The position numbers and the translations under genes are program-made. From Stomorhina lunata (lineage: Eukaryota > Arthropoda > Insecta > Diptera > Rhiniidae), in NCBI GenBank assembly GCA_933228675.1, contig OW121740.1:1426001-1490000 (forward strand): DNA of 64,000 bases. The letters run 5' to 3'. How positions within the stretch are numbered: the first letter of the stretch is position 1; every line of letters begins with the position of its first letter. Below the pieces are notes generated by a model. That model was not told the origin of the DNA and ran no database searches. It was given only the letters and a program-made list of their open reading frames with translations. Below, piece after piece: positions 35,416-50,100 of this stretch.

Positions 35416-35775
35416 ATGAGTGGTGTTTTAAGAAGAGGGTCCTTAAGTTTCAATCAGGACTCGTATACGAAACGTGGTAGTAATGAAATAAATCTTTACG
35501 GGGGTTATCGCGATGCTAAGGGATCTCGCACTCCCGAAATTAGTGTAATTTCATTAGATTTTCGACGTCATTCGGAGGATCTCAAAAAGGACTCTTCGAG
35601 GGATTTTAATAATGAGACTATCAATAATGAAAAGCAGAATCTCAGTGATGATAAGGACAGCGATATTATTTCCAATTATATTGGCCATTATGGCAAATGG
35701 AATTTCATCTGGACATTGATATTGAGTTTATTTCAAATAACGCCAACATTTCAAATGTTTAGCTTTGTTTTCCAG
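35416..35775 (+). CDS. Gene 2 alternative first exon 1A
   Basis: 120 codons, donor CAG|GTGAGA. Polar N-terminus (MSGVLRRGSLSFNQDSYT) with many Ser, Asp and Asn, then NYIGHYGKWNFIW and helix 1 LILSLFQITPTF, ending FSFVFQ. The closest of the three to gene 1 exon 1 (GHYGKW versus GHFGKW). It lies 23 kb before the shared exons. Confidence 0.85.
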
Positions 35776-38061
35776 GTGAGACATTTAAATTAATAAAATT
35801 AAACAAGAATTGACTTTAATCTCGTTTTCATAAAAATGCACAAATATTTCCTTTGCTCACGACTTTTTCATGTTTTATAAGATTTTTGTTAAAATAACAA
35901 AATAAAATAAAATAAAAACACTTCTATCTCCATTTACTTAATTTAAATATATAATAGATACTTCAAGAGTTTATTAAGAATTAAAAAAAATTTAAATTTA
36001 ATTGAAAAAAATTAAAAATATTAAAAGTAATGTTCGAGTAAATATTTTGTGTTTATTTTAACTACAATATTTATTTCCTTAACCCATTCGTGAAATTCGA
36101 AACTACTATAATTTTCTTATTCACACTTTAAACTTTTATTGTGTGAATAAAAGTTTAAAGTTTAAAGCATGCAAATAATTATTATTATTATTTTTGAGAA
36201 AATTAAGATAATTTCTTAAATATTTAAAATTTTTTTAAATTTGAAACAAATGGTATTTGTTACATTAAGTTATTTTTAAAATTGTTTATATTTTCCAAAA
36301 CAAGTTTTCAAAAATTTAAATCTGTCACTTTCAATTTTAATGGAACAAAAAAATTTCCGGGTTGAAAGATTAACAAATTAAATAAAAAAATGTGCAAAAT
36401 ATACTCTTTGATTTTATATAAAAAAATCCTAAACAAAATCAAAATTTTACAAATTGTAAACTAACTTATTAGTGACATTGTTATTTACACGAAGAAAAAA
36501 GATCTTACTCATTTCAGTGTAATTTCCCATAATTAAAGATCATCAAATAATTTCATAATTAATCATATTCATAACAACCTATTTAAGTATTTTAATTTTT
36601 TATAACATTATGAAGAAGAATAACTTATTTTAAAGTTAAAGAGTGATATTTTAAAATTCATTTGTCGGCTTTCTTAGTGCATATTATTGCATTTTGTATA
36701 ATCAAGGCTTATTTCATAAATTTGTACAAAGAATTTTTATTAAATAACAATGACAAAAGTATTGATTAGTGGATACTGCGTTTGTTGTTGTATTAGTTTT
36801 GTTCTCATTTGAAAGCGGCACATCTCAGGAACGTGTTGTTCAACCTTGAAAACGGGCGTAGGTCGTCCCTACCTCTTGTTACGTGTAGTAGGTTTCTTTC
36901 TCTATGCGCTGTGACATATATTAGTTTTATCTAACCCTATATGATTTTTTACAAATGCTTCCATGAACCTGTTTTTCCGGATTATTTTTTTAATAAGTTT
37001 TCAGTAGAGAAAAAATGCCAATCAAATTTTTTGCACATTTTCCATTAGAAAAATAAAAAAAATTAAAATAATTAAAAGTTTGAGCAGAAATTTGTCCTGT
37101 TAATTATACCTCTCACCGCCATAGGTAAAAATGGTATAATATGTTTTGGAGAAGTTTGTAAAGCATACAAATATTAGTCTGACACACACCTTTTAGTATA
37201 CCGATAGCCTCAGAATCACTTCCTGAGTTCCAGCCGATTGTCAGTCTGTCTTTTAAGGTAGAAGGCCAATGCACGCGGCAATCAGCTGTTTTTTGATTTG
37301 TCAAATTTCATGCGGCAATGGAAAAAAGTAGAACTTTGTTCTTCTTTTCCACGCGGCAGATTTTTTCAGTGCTGCCAGATTTAATTATATCCTACTCAAA
37401 TATTTTTTTATATGAACATTTTTGTAAACAAGCGCACATTTTATGTACTGGCAATACTACGACCGCCCGCAGCCGCATGCCGCGTGTATTGGCCCTGTAC
37501 CTTTAAGCTTGCCATCAAAATATAGATCACAATTTAAAAGCTAATTTAAAGAAATTCAGTACAAAGTTTTTCTACCAAATCAGATATTTGTTTTGTACCT
37601 CCTATAGGACTAACTTACCGGAATAGAAATTTGGGCCCTTTACAGACACAAATTTATCTAAAATTCAGCTTTCTTGTTGCTTTAAGTAGCAGAAATAAGT
37701 GCACGAAATTGTGTTGGAATCGGTTCACAATTGACCATACCTTCCATAAAACACTAATTCTTAAATATCCAATAAATCATAAAAATACTTACAAATTCAA
37801 AAATAAATTTAAGTTTTTTTGCTAAAAATTTGCTCAGATAAGTCTTTTATAAACTTCGCAACATTTGGTCTATGTTCGAACTTAGTACCAATTGGCACCC
37901 GTTGTCGAATATGACATAAATAAATCTCGAGAAATTTTTGCTATGACAAGATAATTCAGCCCCGAAGTTATATACAAGATTTAAAAAAAAAATTATAAAT
38001 TGAATGAAAAATGGTCTAAACTTGGTCTCAGTGGTAAAGGATATCAAATTGGTTTTGTAAA

Positions 38062-38153
<92 letters not shown>

Positions 38154-41100
38154 TACCCACAATATTTCCTCAATTCATTTAGATGATTTCTAAATATAGA
38201 CCCGTTTCACACGAATCAGGTTGACTTGATCAGTTTTTCTTTAAATTTCTTTTGAACCTGCATTCACGTTCACACACGAACATTTTCTTTATCAGTTTTC
38301 ATTTTTTTTTTCCTTAAATTTCATAAAAAGTTTTATCAATTTCAATTCTTTCAGTTTTTTCTCATACAAATTCAAGACTTGATAAGCCAAACCTGACTAA
38401 TGTGAAAGTAGACATATATAAAAATAATAATGGATATTTATAATTTTCAGTCTAAATATAAACAAAAAAGTTTCCACAAAAAGCTGTTAAAATATTTCAA
38501 GAGAATTTTATTTTCAAAAATATCGAGCTCATTCTTAAAGGATAATTGTATAATTTTTTTCATTTTTTCACTGACTGTATTGCACTAGATTCCCCGAGTT
38601 TTTGATTTTTTTAATCCTCATAAGACACATATTTTTGGGTTAACTGATCGAGTCGAAATTAAAATTTTATAATTCCTTATAAAACATAAAAATAAATTAT
38701 AATAGTTAACAAAATAATTTGAAAAGCTTAAAACTATTCTTGTAATTTTCCTACAAAATTTTAATATCGAAGAAAAAAGCAGGCCAAGTTTCTTTCACTA
38801 AAAATAAATTTAAAATTTTTGCAACTAAAAATATATTTAACAAAAATTTAATTATAACGTTTTAGTTAGTAGTTGCAGTAAAACACTATTCTAAGATATG
38901 TATATTAAGTATTAAATAAGATCTTAATACATTAACCTTGATGTTAAAATGCAAACCTAAAAAAAATTGAACAGTTTATAATTATTTCCAAAGCCAAAAA
39001 ATACTAGAAAGCATTAAAGGTTAATTTTTTTTTTTTTTTTTGTTTTGAAAATATTAAAAATTAGTTAAATTTTATGTAAAAAAGTGTGAATTTTTTAACT
39101 GAAATTTTTAATTTTCTATAGCTCTAGTAGTTTTTGATTTAAGCGATTGCAAAAAATATTATTCTTAAATAATAAAGATATGTTATCATATCATATTTAT
39201 CTTTTCTATTGCTTTGTAAGTTTACACAACTATAAAATTAAACACATTACACCAAAAACAATGTTTTAAATAATTTATAATTAAGTTGAGATTTTTAGGG
39301 TTTGAAAATTATATAAAAAGAATGGACATTCCCTGTGCATTCCAGAGCGTCTTGAAGATTTTCGTATTATTATAACTTTCGACGAGGTTTGAAACAAAAA
39401 TAATACATCGATAAAATCGATTAGGTTTTTTGCCGATGGAACTTCGTTAAGGGCCAATGTTTATCGATGGTTTATTGAATTAAATCGACCGAAATCAGTT
39501 GTTGTTCCAATCATACTCTAAGATCGTCACTTATCGCGAAATTGAATGAACATTTAGCTACAGAAAAGATTTATTTGAGTTGGATTCAGATACAGTAGAT
39601 TTGTTTTTACTACCAAAAAAGAAGAACCGACTGTATTTTTTCAAACGCTCTCGTAACAGTTGACGAATCGTTGACGATTTTCGTAAACAATAGTGGGTAT
39701 TCCAAGACGAGAACTTCTTCGCACCATTCATTTGACGCAGAAATGTCAACTTTTGTTTGCACCTGATAAGGGTATAAAAAGGTAATTCAAAAATTGGTTC
39801 GCACGTATTTTCAATAGAAATAAACCCATTTTCGATAACAAATATTTATTTGTATTCTTGAAACATAAAAGTCAACCTTTGTAAAAAAATATTTTACTCT
39901 ATCCTCAAGTGCTCTGACAGAATTTAAAATTAACTTTTTCAGTCGTTTGATTTGGGAAATATGAATTAATAAAGTTTCAATTAATTGTAGCAGAATTCTT
40001 TTACCGCATATGGCATGACATAATTATTTAAACAAAGTTTGTGATCGGAATTTAAATAATAATAATAATAACAATATTTATTCAAAATAAAATACATAAA
40101 ATAAGCCCGATTGAATCTTAAATAGTCTAAAGATAAAAAAGACAATAAAACGCAATCAATTTTTAACCCTCTGCGACCGATGTGTTAGTTTTTCAGACAA
40201 CAACATTGCCTAAGTTTTGTTCAGAAATGATGCCGATAAATCAACCTATACACGAATTAGGCTTTTAAGAAAAATAACTACATATATAAATATTAAGTTA
40301 AACTCATAAGTAATAAATAATCAAAAAAAGGTTTTATTAGTTTTACAAAATGGATCTTGGAAAATACATATAAACCATGGAAGTGGTGTCTGGTAGTCTT
40401 CCAATTCAATAGAATTCTTGAAAATATATCACGCCAGTCGCATACAGTTCAGTCTTAAGTACTTTCATGCCTACTCCTCAATAATAATCAAGTACACTTA
40501 CAGAAAATTATGGTTTGAGATGATCACGTTGATATTCTTTTATTTCGTTTTTAGGTATTTTCAAAATATGCTGTCATGTTATATAAATCCATTATTTCTT
40601 TTATTTTTTTTTTTTTGTTTTTTGCCAAAAGACCTAAAAGTAAAATCTATTTTTTTAATAATATGATTTTATATCAATGCAACATTAAAACAAGTAAGAA
40701 AGTGCTTTAATAGGTCAATCCCGACCATACGATACCCTTCACCACTTAGGTCAAGATAATGAGAATTTTGAGTTTATTTTTTGCATACATAATTTTCGTA
40801 AAAATTTTTATCAATTTACTAAATTTCGATATAATCGGTCCACATTTGACCCTAGCCCTCATATAAGTCAAAATGACAGAAACAGCTTAAATATATAAGT
40901 CTTGAAAAATTGTTTGTATGATGACAACATTTAACAAATATTTGTCTATATTTTTAAAAAAGAACAGCTTTGACCTAGTGGTGAAGGGTATCATATGGTC
41001 GGACCAACTATAGTACTTTTTTACTTGCTTTTTTATAATTTATGTATTTATTTCAAAATTTGTTACTAAAAATATATCAGTTTTAGAATTTGACTCGTGC

Positions 41101-44100
41101 TGAATCGTAATTGTGGTTAGGTATATGTATATTATTTTCTAGTTGAAATAATTTGATTATTTTTAAAAACTAGGAACAAATTATCAAATTATAAATTTTA
41201 AATTTCAGAAGTATTAATAAATTATCAGATTTGTTTGAAGTTTTACTATAATAATTTCAAATATCCTGGGATTCTATGTTATTTAACCAGAATCATTACT
41301 ATGATCATAAGGAGAGATAGAGAAGAAATTAATGAAATAACAAATCATGTTATGATCACAAAAGAGGATTAGAGAGGCAAAAAGTAAATTAATTCAATCA
41401 TGACTTAACTACCCATGTTTTTGTTAAGTGTAGAATCTACACTGTAGATCATACATTCATCAAATAAATAAAATAAATTTTAGATTTTGATTTTATTATT
41501 GCACGCTTTTTATATTATATGATCAACGACTTAAATGTCGAGTCGTTGTTGATGGAAAGACGACGTACTTAAACTTCTGTACGATAAGAGATTGTGGAGA
41601 ATTTAGTGGCTGTATTATCTTAAGTATCTACATAATTAGTCTTGACCATGGAGCTCAACTTTGTTATTATTAACTTAGAAAAAAGGTGACCTATTATTTA
41701 ATTTAATGGCCAAACATTAAGACTTATGTTCACACTTAAAAATATTATTATAACAACTTGGTAACTGATGATTTAGCTATCGGAAGCCATTAGAAGATAT
41801 TTATCTAAATGATTGAAGTTATAGCATGAATAAAATTAAATCATTGAAGTTTATTTTTATATTTTGTTTTTAATTTTAGAATAAACATTTGAATATAATT
41901 ATCAAATGAAGTGAGTAAGTACTAGACAAATATTTAAATTTAATAAAAGTACTCACATATTATGTATGTACTTATATTACATACATACATACATACATTA
42001 TTATAAGTAAATACAGTAAAATCTCCTTTGACATGGAAATAAAGAGTTACTAGGAAGGACCAATTACAAATTCTGTTATACAGGGTGGCTGGTAAAATAT
42101 ACTTCATTAAGAAATTTAAATAAATTTTTATGAATTTTATATAATTTATTTCTTATTAATTAATTTCAAAAATAAAACATTTTTAAAAAAGTAAACATAA
42201 TTCGTTTGTTGAGTTTTGAAAATATTTAATAATGCGAGGTTTTCGATCTGTCAAAAAGTAGGGATACTCTTCCTGACAATAATGGCCTAACCAACCATTA
42301 AAACGTCCAGGAATTAGTTGTCCCCACAAACATTTTTTGGCTTTTATCAATAATTTACTATTACATGAATAAATAAATAAATATAATAGACTTGGGATAG
42401 AGTGCGAATAATTCCTTTTAAGTAAATCTTAACTATCCAAACAATTTTGCTTTTTTTTTAATTCGTGAGTTTTAGAAAATAATTTAATTTAAATGTCCTT
42501 CACCCTCAGTGACACATGTGCGTCATCTTATCAAAAAGTTATTATTATGGACTCTAAAGCGTAAAAGTGGTTCACAATCCAAATTCTTGTTTCATTTCGT
42601 TAAATTTACAGATCAATCAATAAAATAAAAATGGAACAAGTTGGTTACACGAAAAAAGTTATTACGTTTTTTACCAGCTTTCACAAGCCACTTAGTATAA
42701 AGAATGGCAACCGATTTAAAATTTAAATTTGTTTCAAATATATTTTAGTTTATATCTTTAAAAAGATTTATGTACGTTAATGTAAAACCCCTAATGATTT
42801 ACAGTTTTGCAAATGTTTGCAGTTTTACTTACTATTTTCTAATAAATTAAGTTTAAAGGGAAATGTAATGGATACCTTTATAGGGGAAGAAGATGATTTG
42901 TTAACTTTTGCTTGAACCTGTTGCTTTGGGCAATTGCAATTTTCTATTTTTACAGTTCTTGTAACCTCAACCCTTTTAACTTAATATTGATTATTTTTAT
43001 TTTTTATTTATCGGCTTTTAGAAAAATATCAAATTACAACAACATTTTCAAATCGCACAGGCTAGAGTAATAATATTTATATATAAAAATCATTTGTGTT
43101 ACTGATCGAGTTACTGGTAAACCACTGAAAAGTTTGAGGCCAAATTTATTGAATATCTTTGTAAAGATTCATAGCAGGTCTATGTTTATAAATAAAGTCG
43201 ATAGAGGGCGTGATTGCAAAAAATATACACAGTTTTGTTTACAAAAAATAGGTTTTGTATATTACTTAAGATAGTAATAAAATAGTAAAGTTTGACGGGT
43301 GGGTACCGCTAGTTTTTAATACTTCTAAACTTTGGGAAAGCTAATTTATCATTCGTTTTCGTCATAAATAATAATTTGTACTTAAAAATGTATTAAAATT
43401 TGAATTGCCAATGGGATTTGTGTCTCATTATAAGTAAAACTATGGAAAATATTAGTAATTGATGGTGGCTGTAAGTAATATTAGCAATCAAAGACACGAA
43501 CTGAAATCACAAACGTCAAATTTTAGTCGATAAATACCTCATTATTGTTTGTTATTACTAACATTTACAATATTATAATTATTATTTAGGATTATTGCAA
43601 TAATAAATACTTACATATACGAGTATATTTACATGTATATTTTATTATTCGCATTGTGATTTTAGGTTTAAGTTTAAATCATTAACCAATTAACCGCAAA
43701 ATTTATGCAAAATGTTAGTAAAATAATATTTATTAACATGTGTATAATTTATGCAAAATAATGAGGGTCTCTCTTGTATTTTTTTTGCCTTCAAAACAGA
43801 TGTAGAAATTTATTAGCCGCTGACCGAATTGCAGAATTTTTTGTTTTTTTTTTTTTTTTTGTAATTATGGAGGTCAATTGTTTGGTATTTATTTAATAAG
43901 AAATATGAGAAGAGTTTAATTGCATGTAATTAATTTAAAAAAGGACAGGTTAAAAAACTTAAATCATGATAATGTCAGACAATACACATTTTTTATGACC
44001 CTGCATAAACTGCTAAAAAGTCTTCATGCATTTACCATTAATCAGCTTCAAGTTTTCCAATATTATTTCAATTAAAAGAAAAAAGTATTTACCAAACATT

Positions 44101-47100
44101 TAATAAATTTATAAGCAACTTTTTCGAATCTATTTATAACATCACAACAACTCCAAAGTTTGCAGTCAAGAACCTAAAGTCTGATAATATAATATTAAAA
44201 CAATCATACTTATCTTCCCATCATACTTGGCATTATCATGCATTAAAATAAGTAAAACAAGTAATAAAGTGCTAATGTCGGTCAAGCCCGACCATACATT
44301 ACCCTTCACCAGTAAGGTCAAAGGTGTAATTTTTCCTGTATGAAGACAAATATTTGCTAAATTTTGCCATCATACAAACCATCATAGCTCTCATACAAGT
44401 CATTTGGACTTATATTAGAGCTAGGGTCAAATGTGGGCCGATTATTTCAAAATTTGGTAAATTGATTATGTATGCAAAAACTAAACTGAACTTATCTTCA
44501 GATTTACGAGCGTTTTAGTCATTTTGGTCTCATTTAGTGCGTTTTGACAGAAGAATTTGTATGAAAGCTATGGTCAAATGTGGACCGGTTTTAACGAAAT
44601 TCGGTTCATTGATTTTAGTCTATCAATTATCAATTCCGGGAAGTGAGACTTATGGCAGGTACCATAAATAATCGACCGATTTCGACGAATTTCAATAGCC
44701 ATGGTCCCACTATCAAAAAAAATTTTCGTGTCAAATTTCATCAAATTATCTTTAGAATTGCGACCTGTATTTTAATTACATGGTTTATATGAGGGTCCAG
44801 CCAGACGGACGAACGGACAGACTGACATCGCTAAATCGACACAGAAAGTGATTCTAAGCCTATTGGTATACTAAAAGGTCTAAGACAAATATTTCTACGC
44901 GTTATATACATCAGCACAAACTTATAATACCCTTTCTACCTATGGCGGTGAAGGGTATAAATAATAGTACCCTACATAATAAAGAAAAGAAAATTGACCA
45001 TGAATTAATGCCGAACTCTAAATAATGAATTCAAAATCAGTTATCTATAGAAGTGCATTAGAGTAGTTCGAAAAAATGAGTAAGTCACCCCCTAGGATTA
45101 AAGATAACGTAAAACATAAAGTGTTATGATAGGACTAAAGATGGCGACACAGTGAAGAAAATACTAAAAGGGCGGTATTTGTAGGCGTGGTAAAAAAAAT
45201 AAAACTGTTTTAACATTATCTTTAATTCTAAAATTTTTTGTATGGAAGGCGATCCGCTCTATAGTGCATCCTATAATCAAAATTTTGCTGGGTATTTACC
45301 TGCGAAAATTAACTTCCAGACATTTTTTTATTAGTTATTTTAAAATAACCAGTTTTTTGTAGCTCTTGGAGTATCCATTCTTGAAACATATTAGGTAACC
45401 CTTTGTGATTAATTTAATTAATATATAAATAAACTATAAATAATAAATTATTCAATCAATAAAAAGTGGAATTTCGATTAAGCTAATAAAATATATCTAC
45501 CGATACCGTTACTTATCTTTTGCAAAATATATTTACCGTTACGTTTGAATTCTTATATTTAAATCACATTTAAAATTTGAGATTTCCCAAAAATGTTTAG
45601 GGTATCAATTGATCGATCTTGTCACACTTCCTTTCTTCACATACATACATACATGTTTTAGTCATAAGATGTTGTTGATAACACAATAATAGATATCTTA
45701 GTCTTATCTTAATTATCGTAATGCAATACAATTGCACTTTAGTGTTTTTAATGGATTTTTTTACAAATAAAAACATATTGAATTTTCAATGCTAAAACTT
45801 ATAACTTTCGCTTAAAATATTAGCAACAAAATTCTGACCATAAAAAATGTGACATTTTCTTAAAAAACCGGAACAAGTTTGCCTATAATAATGTTTGTTA
45901 AAAATTTGATATTACAGATAATACAACTTCATTAATTTTCTACTTCCTGTTAAATGTTTCCTATTCCGTTATTAAGTCGTGGTCTTTTCAAGTTGTTCTA
46001 AATAAATAAATATTGTCTTAAATTCAAACGCACTGCGATTTATAGTTAATTAAATGCTTTAAACTGTTTCGCTAACTTTTTTTATTGATACTCATACAAT
46101 ATCAATAATTTTGTGTATTAATCATAAATATTCAGACTACTCGTACATTTTGTATTAATTTCATTCATTTGTTTACGTTTTAAAAAGTCTACTCCACTCG
46201 TTCTCTCAGTTACGAGTATCAGTTGAGAATTCCCCACTTTTAGGTGTTTAAATAAAAATTTTTGCATGTTAAAACTTAAAATTAAATTTGTATTTTAATT
46301 TCTTGGCGCACTTTTTTGTTTTGTTTTGTCTCACTTGAAAATAAAACAAATGGCAATTATCAAGTTGTCGCTAGATATGAATAAAATTTCCGCTTAAAGC
46401 ACTTCAACAACAAAAAGTTTGTGGTTAAGAGAATTCCTAAAAATGTTAATACAAGAAATAAATTTAATAAAAGCTATTAAAAATTAAATTTTGAGTGGAA
46501 ATTTTTAGCCATTAAATATTATGTAAAATATTTTCTGAAGTCATACTTTGAGCAAGCTTTTAAAACTGCTGAGAATAGAAAAATCACTCAAAATATCTTT
46601 AAACGACCAACTATTAGTACATACATACATATTTATGAACAAATAAGTTTCCTTTCTAAAATCAATTTTAATCTGTACTTCTTTTTAAGTTATATCAATC
46701 TTTTAGAAAATTAGCAATTATTACAACAAATCAAGTAAATCGGCGGACAGAGAGATAAAAATATTCATTGGACACATACATACATATTTACCTTAACAAC
46801 AGGGAAGAGAAATGACTTTTATGATTTAAAAACAAAATTTAAAATTTTTTAAATTTATTTGAAATAGAAACTTGTTGACTTTGACCGGTATCATCCTGCA
46901 GGGTTCAGGTAATTTCGGCAAGTTTTTGTAGTTATCTACAGATAACTACAGATACAGATATAGTTTTGATTTTCGGGGTCTTAAAATGATTTGGTCAAAT
47001 AAAGACCAGTTTAGTTATAAGGTAAATTGATTTTAGACTCATTTATATATGAGTTACAATATCCTTTACAATTATTTATGTCAGCTACTTAGGTATGAAA

Positions 47101-50100
47101 TTCATTTCGAAAACTATAAATAATTATATGACAACTCAACTTTCAAAGTTGTTATGTGGATCATACGTTTATAATTTTAATATCCTCGAGTTTTAGCCAC
47201 TACACAGTGCAAATTCTACCAAGTAGAACGCACTAGTACCGCGGTACTAACAATGTTTAAAAATTACAAAAAAAAGTGTATTCTTCATCCCTGAATAACA
47301 ATCGTTGAGTTAAGAAAATTAGAAAATGATTGTGTGTTTTTAGGTTTTAAATGTGTGTTATTTTCTAAAACAACGTTATATGAGTGAAACCACAATTCCG
47401 ACTAAAGAAAATGAATTATTTTAAAAAAACAACGTCGTAAAGATAAGAGTCATATGTAGCGTTGTCGATGAACCGTAAATCGATTAAACAATACATAAGT
47501 TTTAGCTTTTATACATTGAAGCTTTTTCAAAAATATGCCGTGATAAATAAAAAAATATGTATGTAAATAGCCATACAATGGATTACTTTTTAATGGTTAA
47601 ATTTATTCACTGCTTTACAACACGTGAAACATTATAGAAAATTTTAGCAATAACTTTAAAACTCTAGCTCACTTTTAAAACCCCTTAGGTCTGCTAAAAG
47701 CTTTCTATGAACTTAATTTGCTTCCATTGGGAAAAATATCAATGAATCTTAATTTGGCGATCTGTGTTATAAAAAAGTAGACTAAAATAAAGCAATCGAA
47801 CTGCATTAAACTTCCTTTAAGTCCTAGAAAACATATATAGTTCTAGAATTTTGAAATTTCAGAAAAAAATAATATTATTATAATTGAAAATACATATGTG
47901 ACAGCGCATAGAGAAAGGGACCTAAGGGTATTTTGCGCGCATAGAAATATGGACATAAGGGTAAAAAACTAGGGTAAAAAATAATATTTAAATCTTTAAA
48001 ATGGCTTTCCTGAACAAAACTAGTTTTTACCCTTAGGTCCCTTTCTATTATGAGCTCAAAATACCCTTAGGTAACTTTCTCTAAGCGCTGTCACATATAT
48101 TAATCATACTGTGAACATTAGGAGAAATTACAAACAACTTTTTTAAATAAAGCAAAATATTATTATTTAATAATAAAATAATTAATATTAAAATTTTATT
48201 TTTTATTAAATCATCAATCAAGTTTTAGGTTCAATTTAGTTTTAAAAAAAAAATTCCTCTGATATATAAATTATGACAAGTTTTAAGACAAAAAATATAA
48301 TTATATGCATTTTACCTGTTTATTAAACAATTTGACAAATCAAATTTAAAATATAAAGAAATATTAATTGAAAAGTGTATTGATCTTTTAAAAACGGGTG
48401 CTTTTGAAAAACTGTCTAAAATAAAAAAATATTTGTGACTTTTGCATTGCACAGTGGCGAGATTCTTTAAATAAGCCGTTTCTCAATGTTTTTATATTGA
48501 TGTAGGTAATTTAAACTGGTTATGAAACTGAGTGAATTATTTCCTCCAATTATGCGTTCAAAAAATCAGTTATAGTGCATATTTGAACATGATTAACTCA
48601 AAGATTAAAATTATTTCAAAGACATTATCCAAAATCGGCAGTTTTTATTTTTTTAGTTCAAATCCTAATTGTCAGATGTTATTTCGAAAAAGTCTTAAAG
48701 TTTGTGCTACATAAATTTGGATAATCTAAGTCAATATATCGACGCAAGAATTGAAGAACGCTGTAACTGACAAAACATAAAACGTTCACCAGAGACAAAA
48801 AACCTGTATGAAAGTATAATTTTATCTCAAAAACTATACAACTTAGAAACATGATTTTAAAAACATATTTTTAGTTTTTCTCGCTTTTTATATTGGCTGT
48901 AAAAATGTCATCCCATTAGGCTTACGACGTTTCAAAATGCAGATGGCGTAAATGAGTTTTATTTTTCATCATAGAAATATGGGACCGGGGCCAATCGAAG
49001 CAGTATTTTTTTCTGATAAAAGTTATAAGTTCTTTAATTCTTGCGACGATATGTATAGAATAAAGTGTTATGAGACTTTTTTTTCTAAAAACTATGTTTT
49101 TGTATTATGACGATGTTGCAGCAAATTAAATACATGCATAAATCATTGAAAATTAAAATTTGTCGTTGCATTTATTTGAATTTTTATTAAAAGGGGTTTA
49201 ACTTTAAAATAAGACAGTAGCGTAGCTAAAACAAAATTTATGGGAAATACAGTTCAAAATGAGTATCGATGAAAACAATAGAAAAAGTGTTATATTTAGA
49301 AGTTTAGATACCCAACACCACTTAGGTGAAATGTGGACAATCAACATCTTAAAAATGTTATTTTGAATACATAGACCCATATATACTAGTACATAAAAGT
49401 ACATACATATTTGCTAAATTTAATTATCATACAAACATTTTCTCGAGGCATACAATATATTAAAGTCATTGGGTGTAGGGGTTTTTATTTTTAATACAAC
49501 TATTTTTCTTTGAATAATAAGAATGAAATTAGGTTTTTTTAATAATTTTCTTGAAATCAAATGTACCACATAACCTAAAATAATAAGTATATATCGGATA
49601 TTTCAATAGCGACTGTCCCACTATTAAATTGCTTTAAATTGTTTTTAAAAATGCTACCTTTATTTTGATTACAAGTTCACATGATCATATAACCCTCGTG
49701 ATTGATTCCTTATCATAAAGTTTATTTGCTTTACAAGTTAAACTATTTTAAAAATTTTAATAGTTTTTATTTCTAATTTTGCCCATCTTAAAACGATCAA
49801 TCTACGTCTATGGGGAGAATTCATTTCACTTCAGATTTCGATTTAAATGCTTATAGCTTTTTTAACACCAACACAAAAGATCTTATGACAAATTGATTAT
49901 TATGTGAATTAAATTGTTGTATATTTGCCTTAAAATCTTATAAACTTACACTTACCAAAACCGGCAGCGACACTTAACGCCAGTATCTAATACATAGTTA
50001 GGAGCGGTAGCAGCTGGTTACTAGAAACCAACCGCCATTCATACACTGAAGCAAATCTCATATCAATAGCTCAGCTTAGACAAAAGAGGGCTGAAAGTAC

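Noticed and set aside
38000..38182. Tyr/Ile-rich open frame
   Set aside because: Produced by the (TA)n microsatellite.
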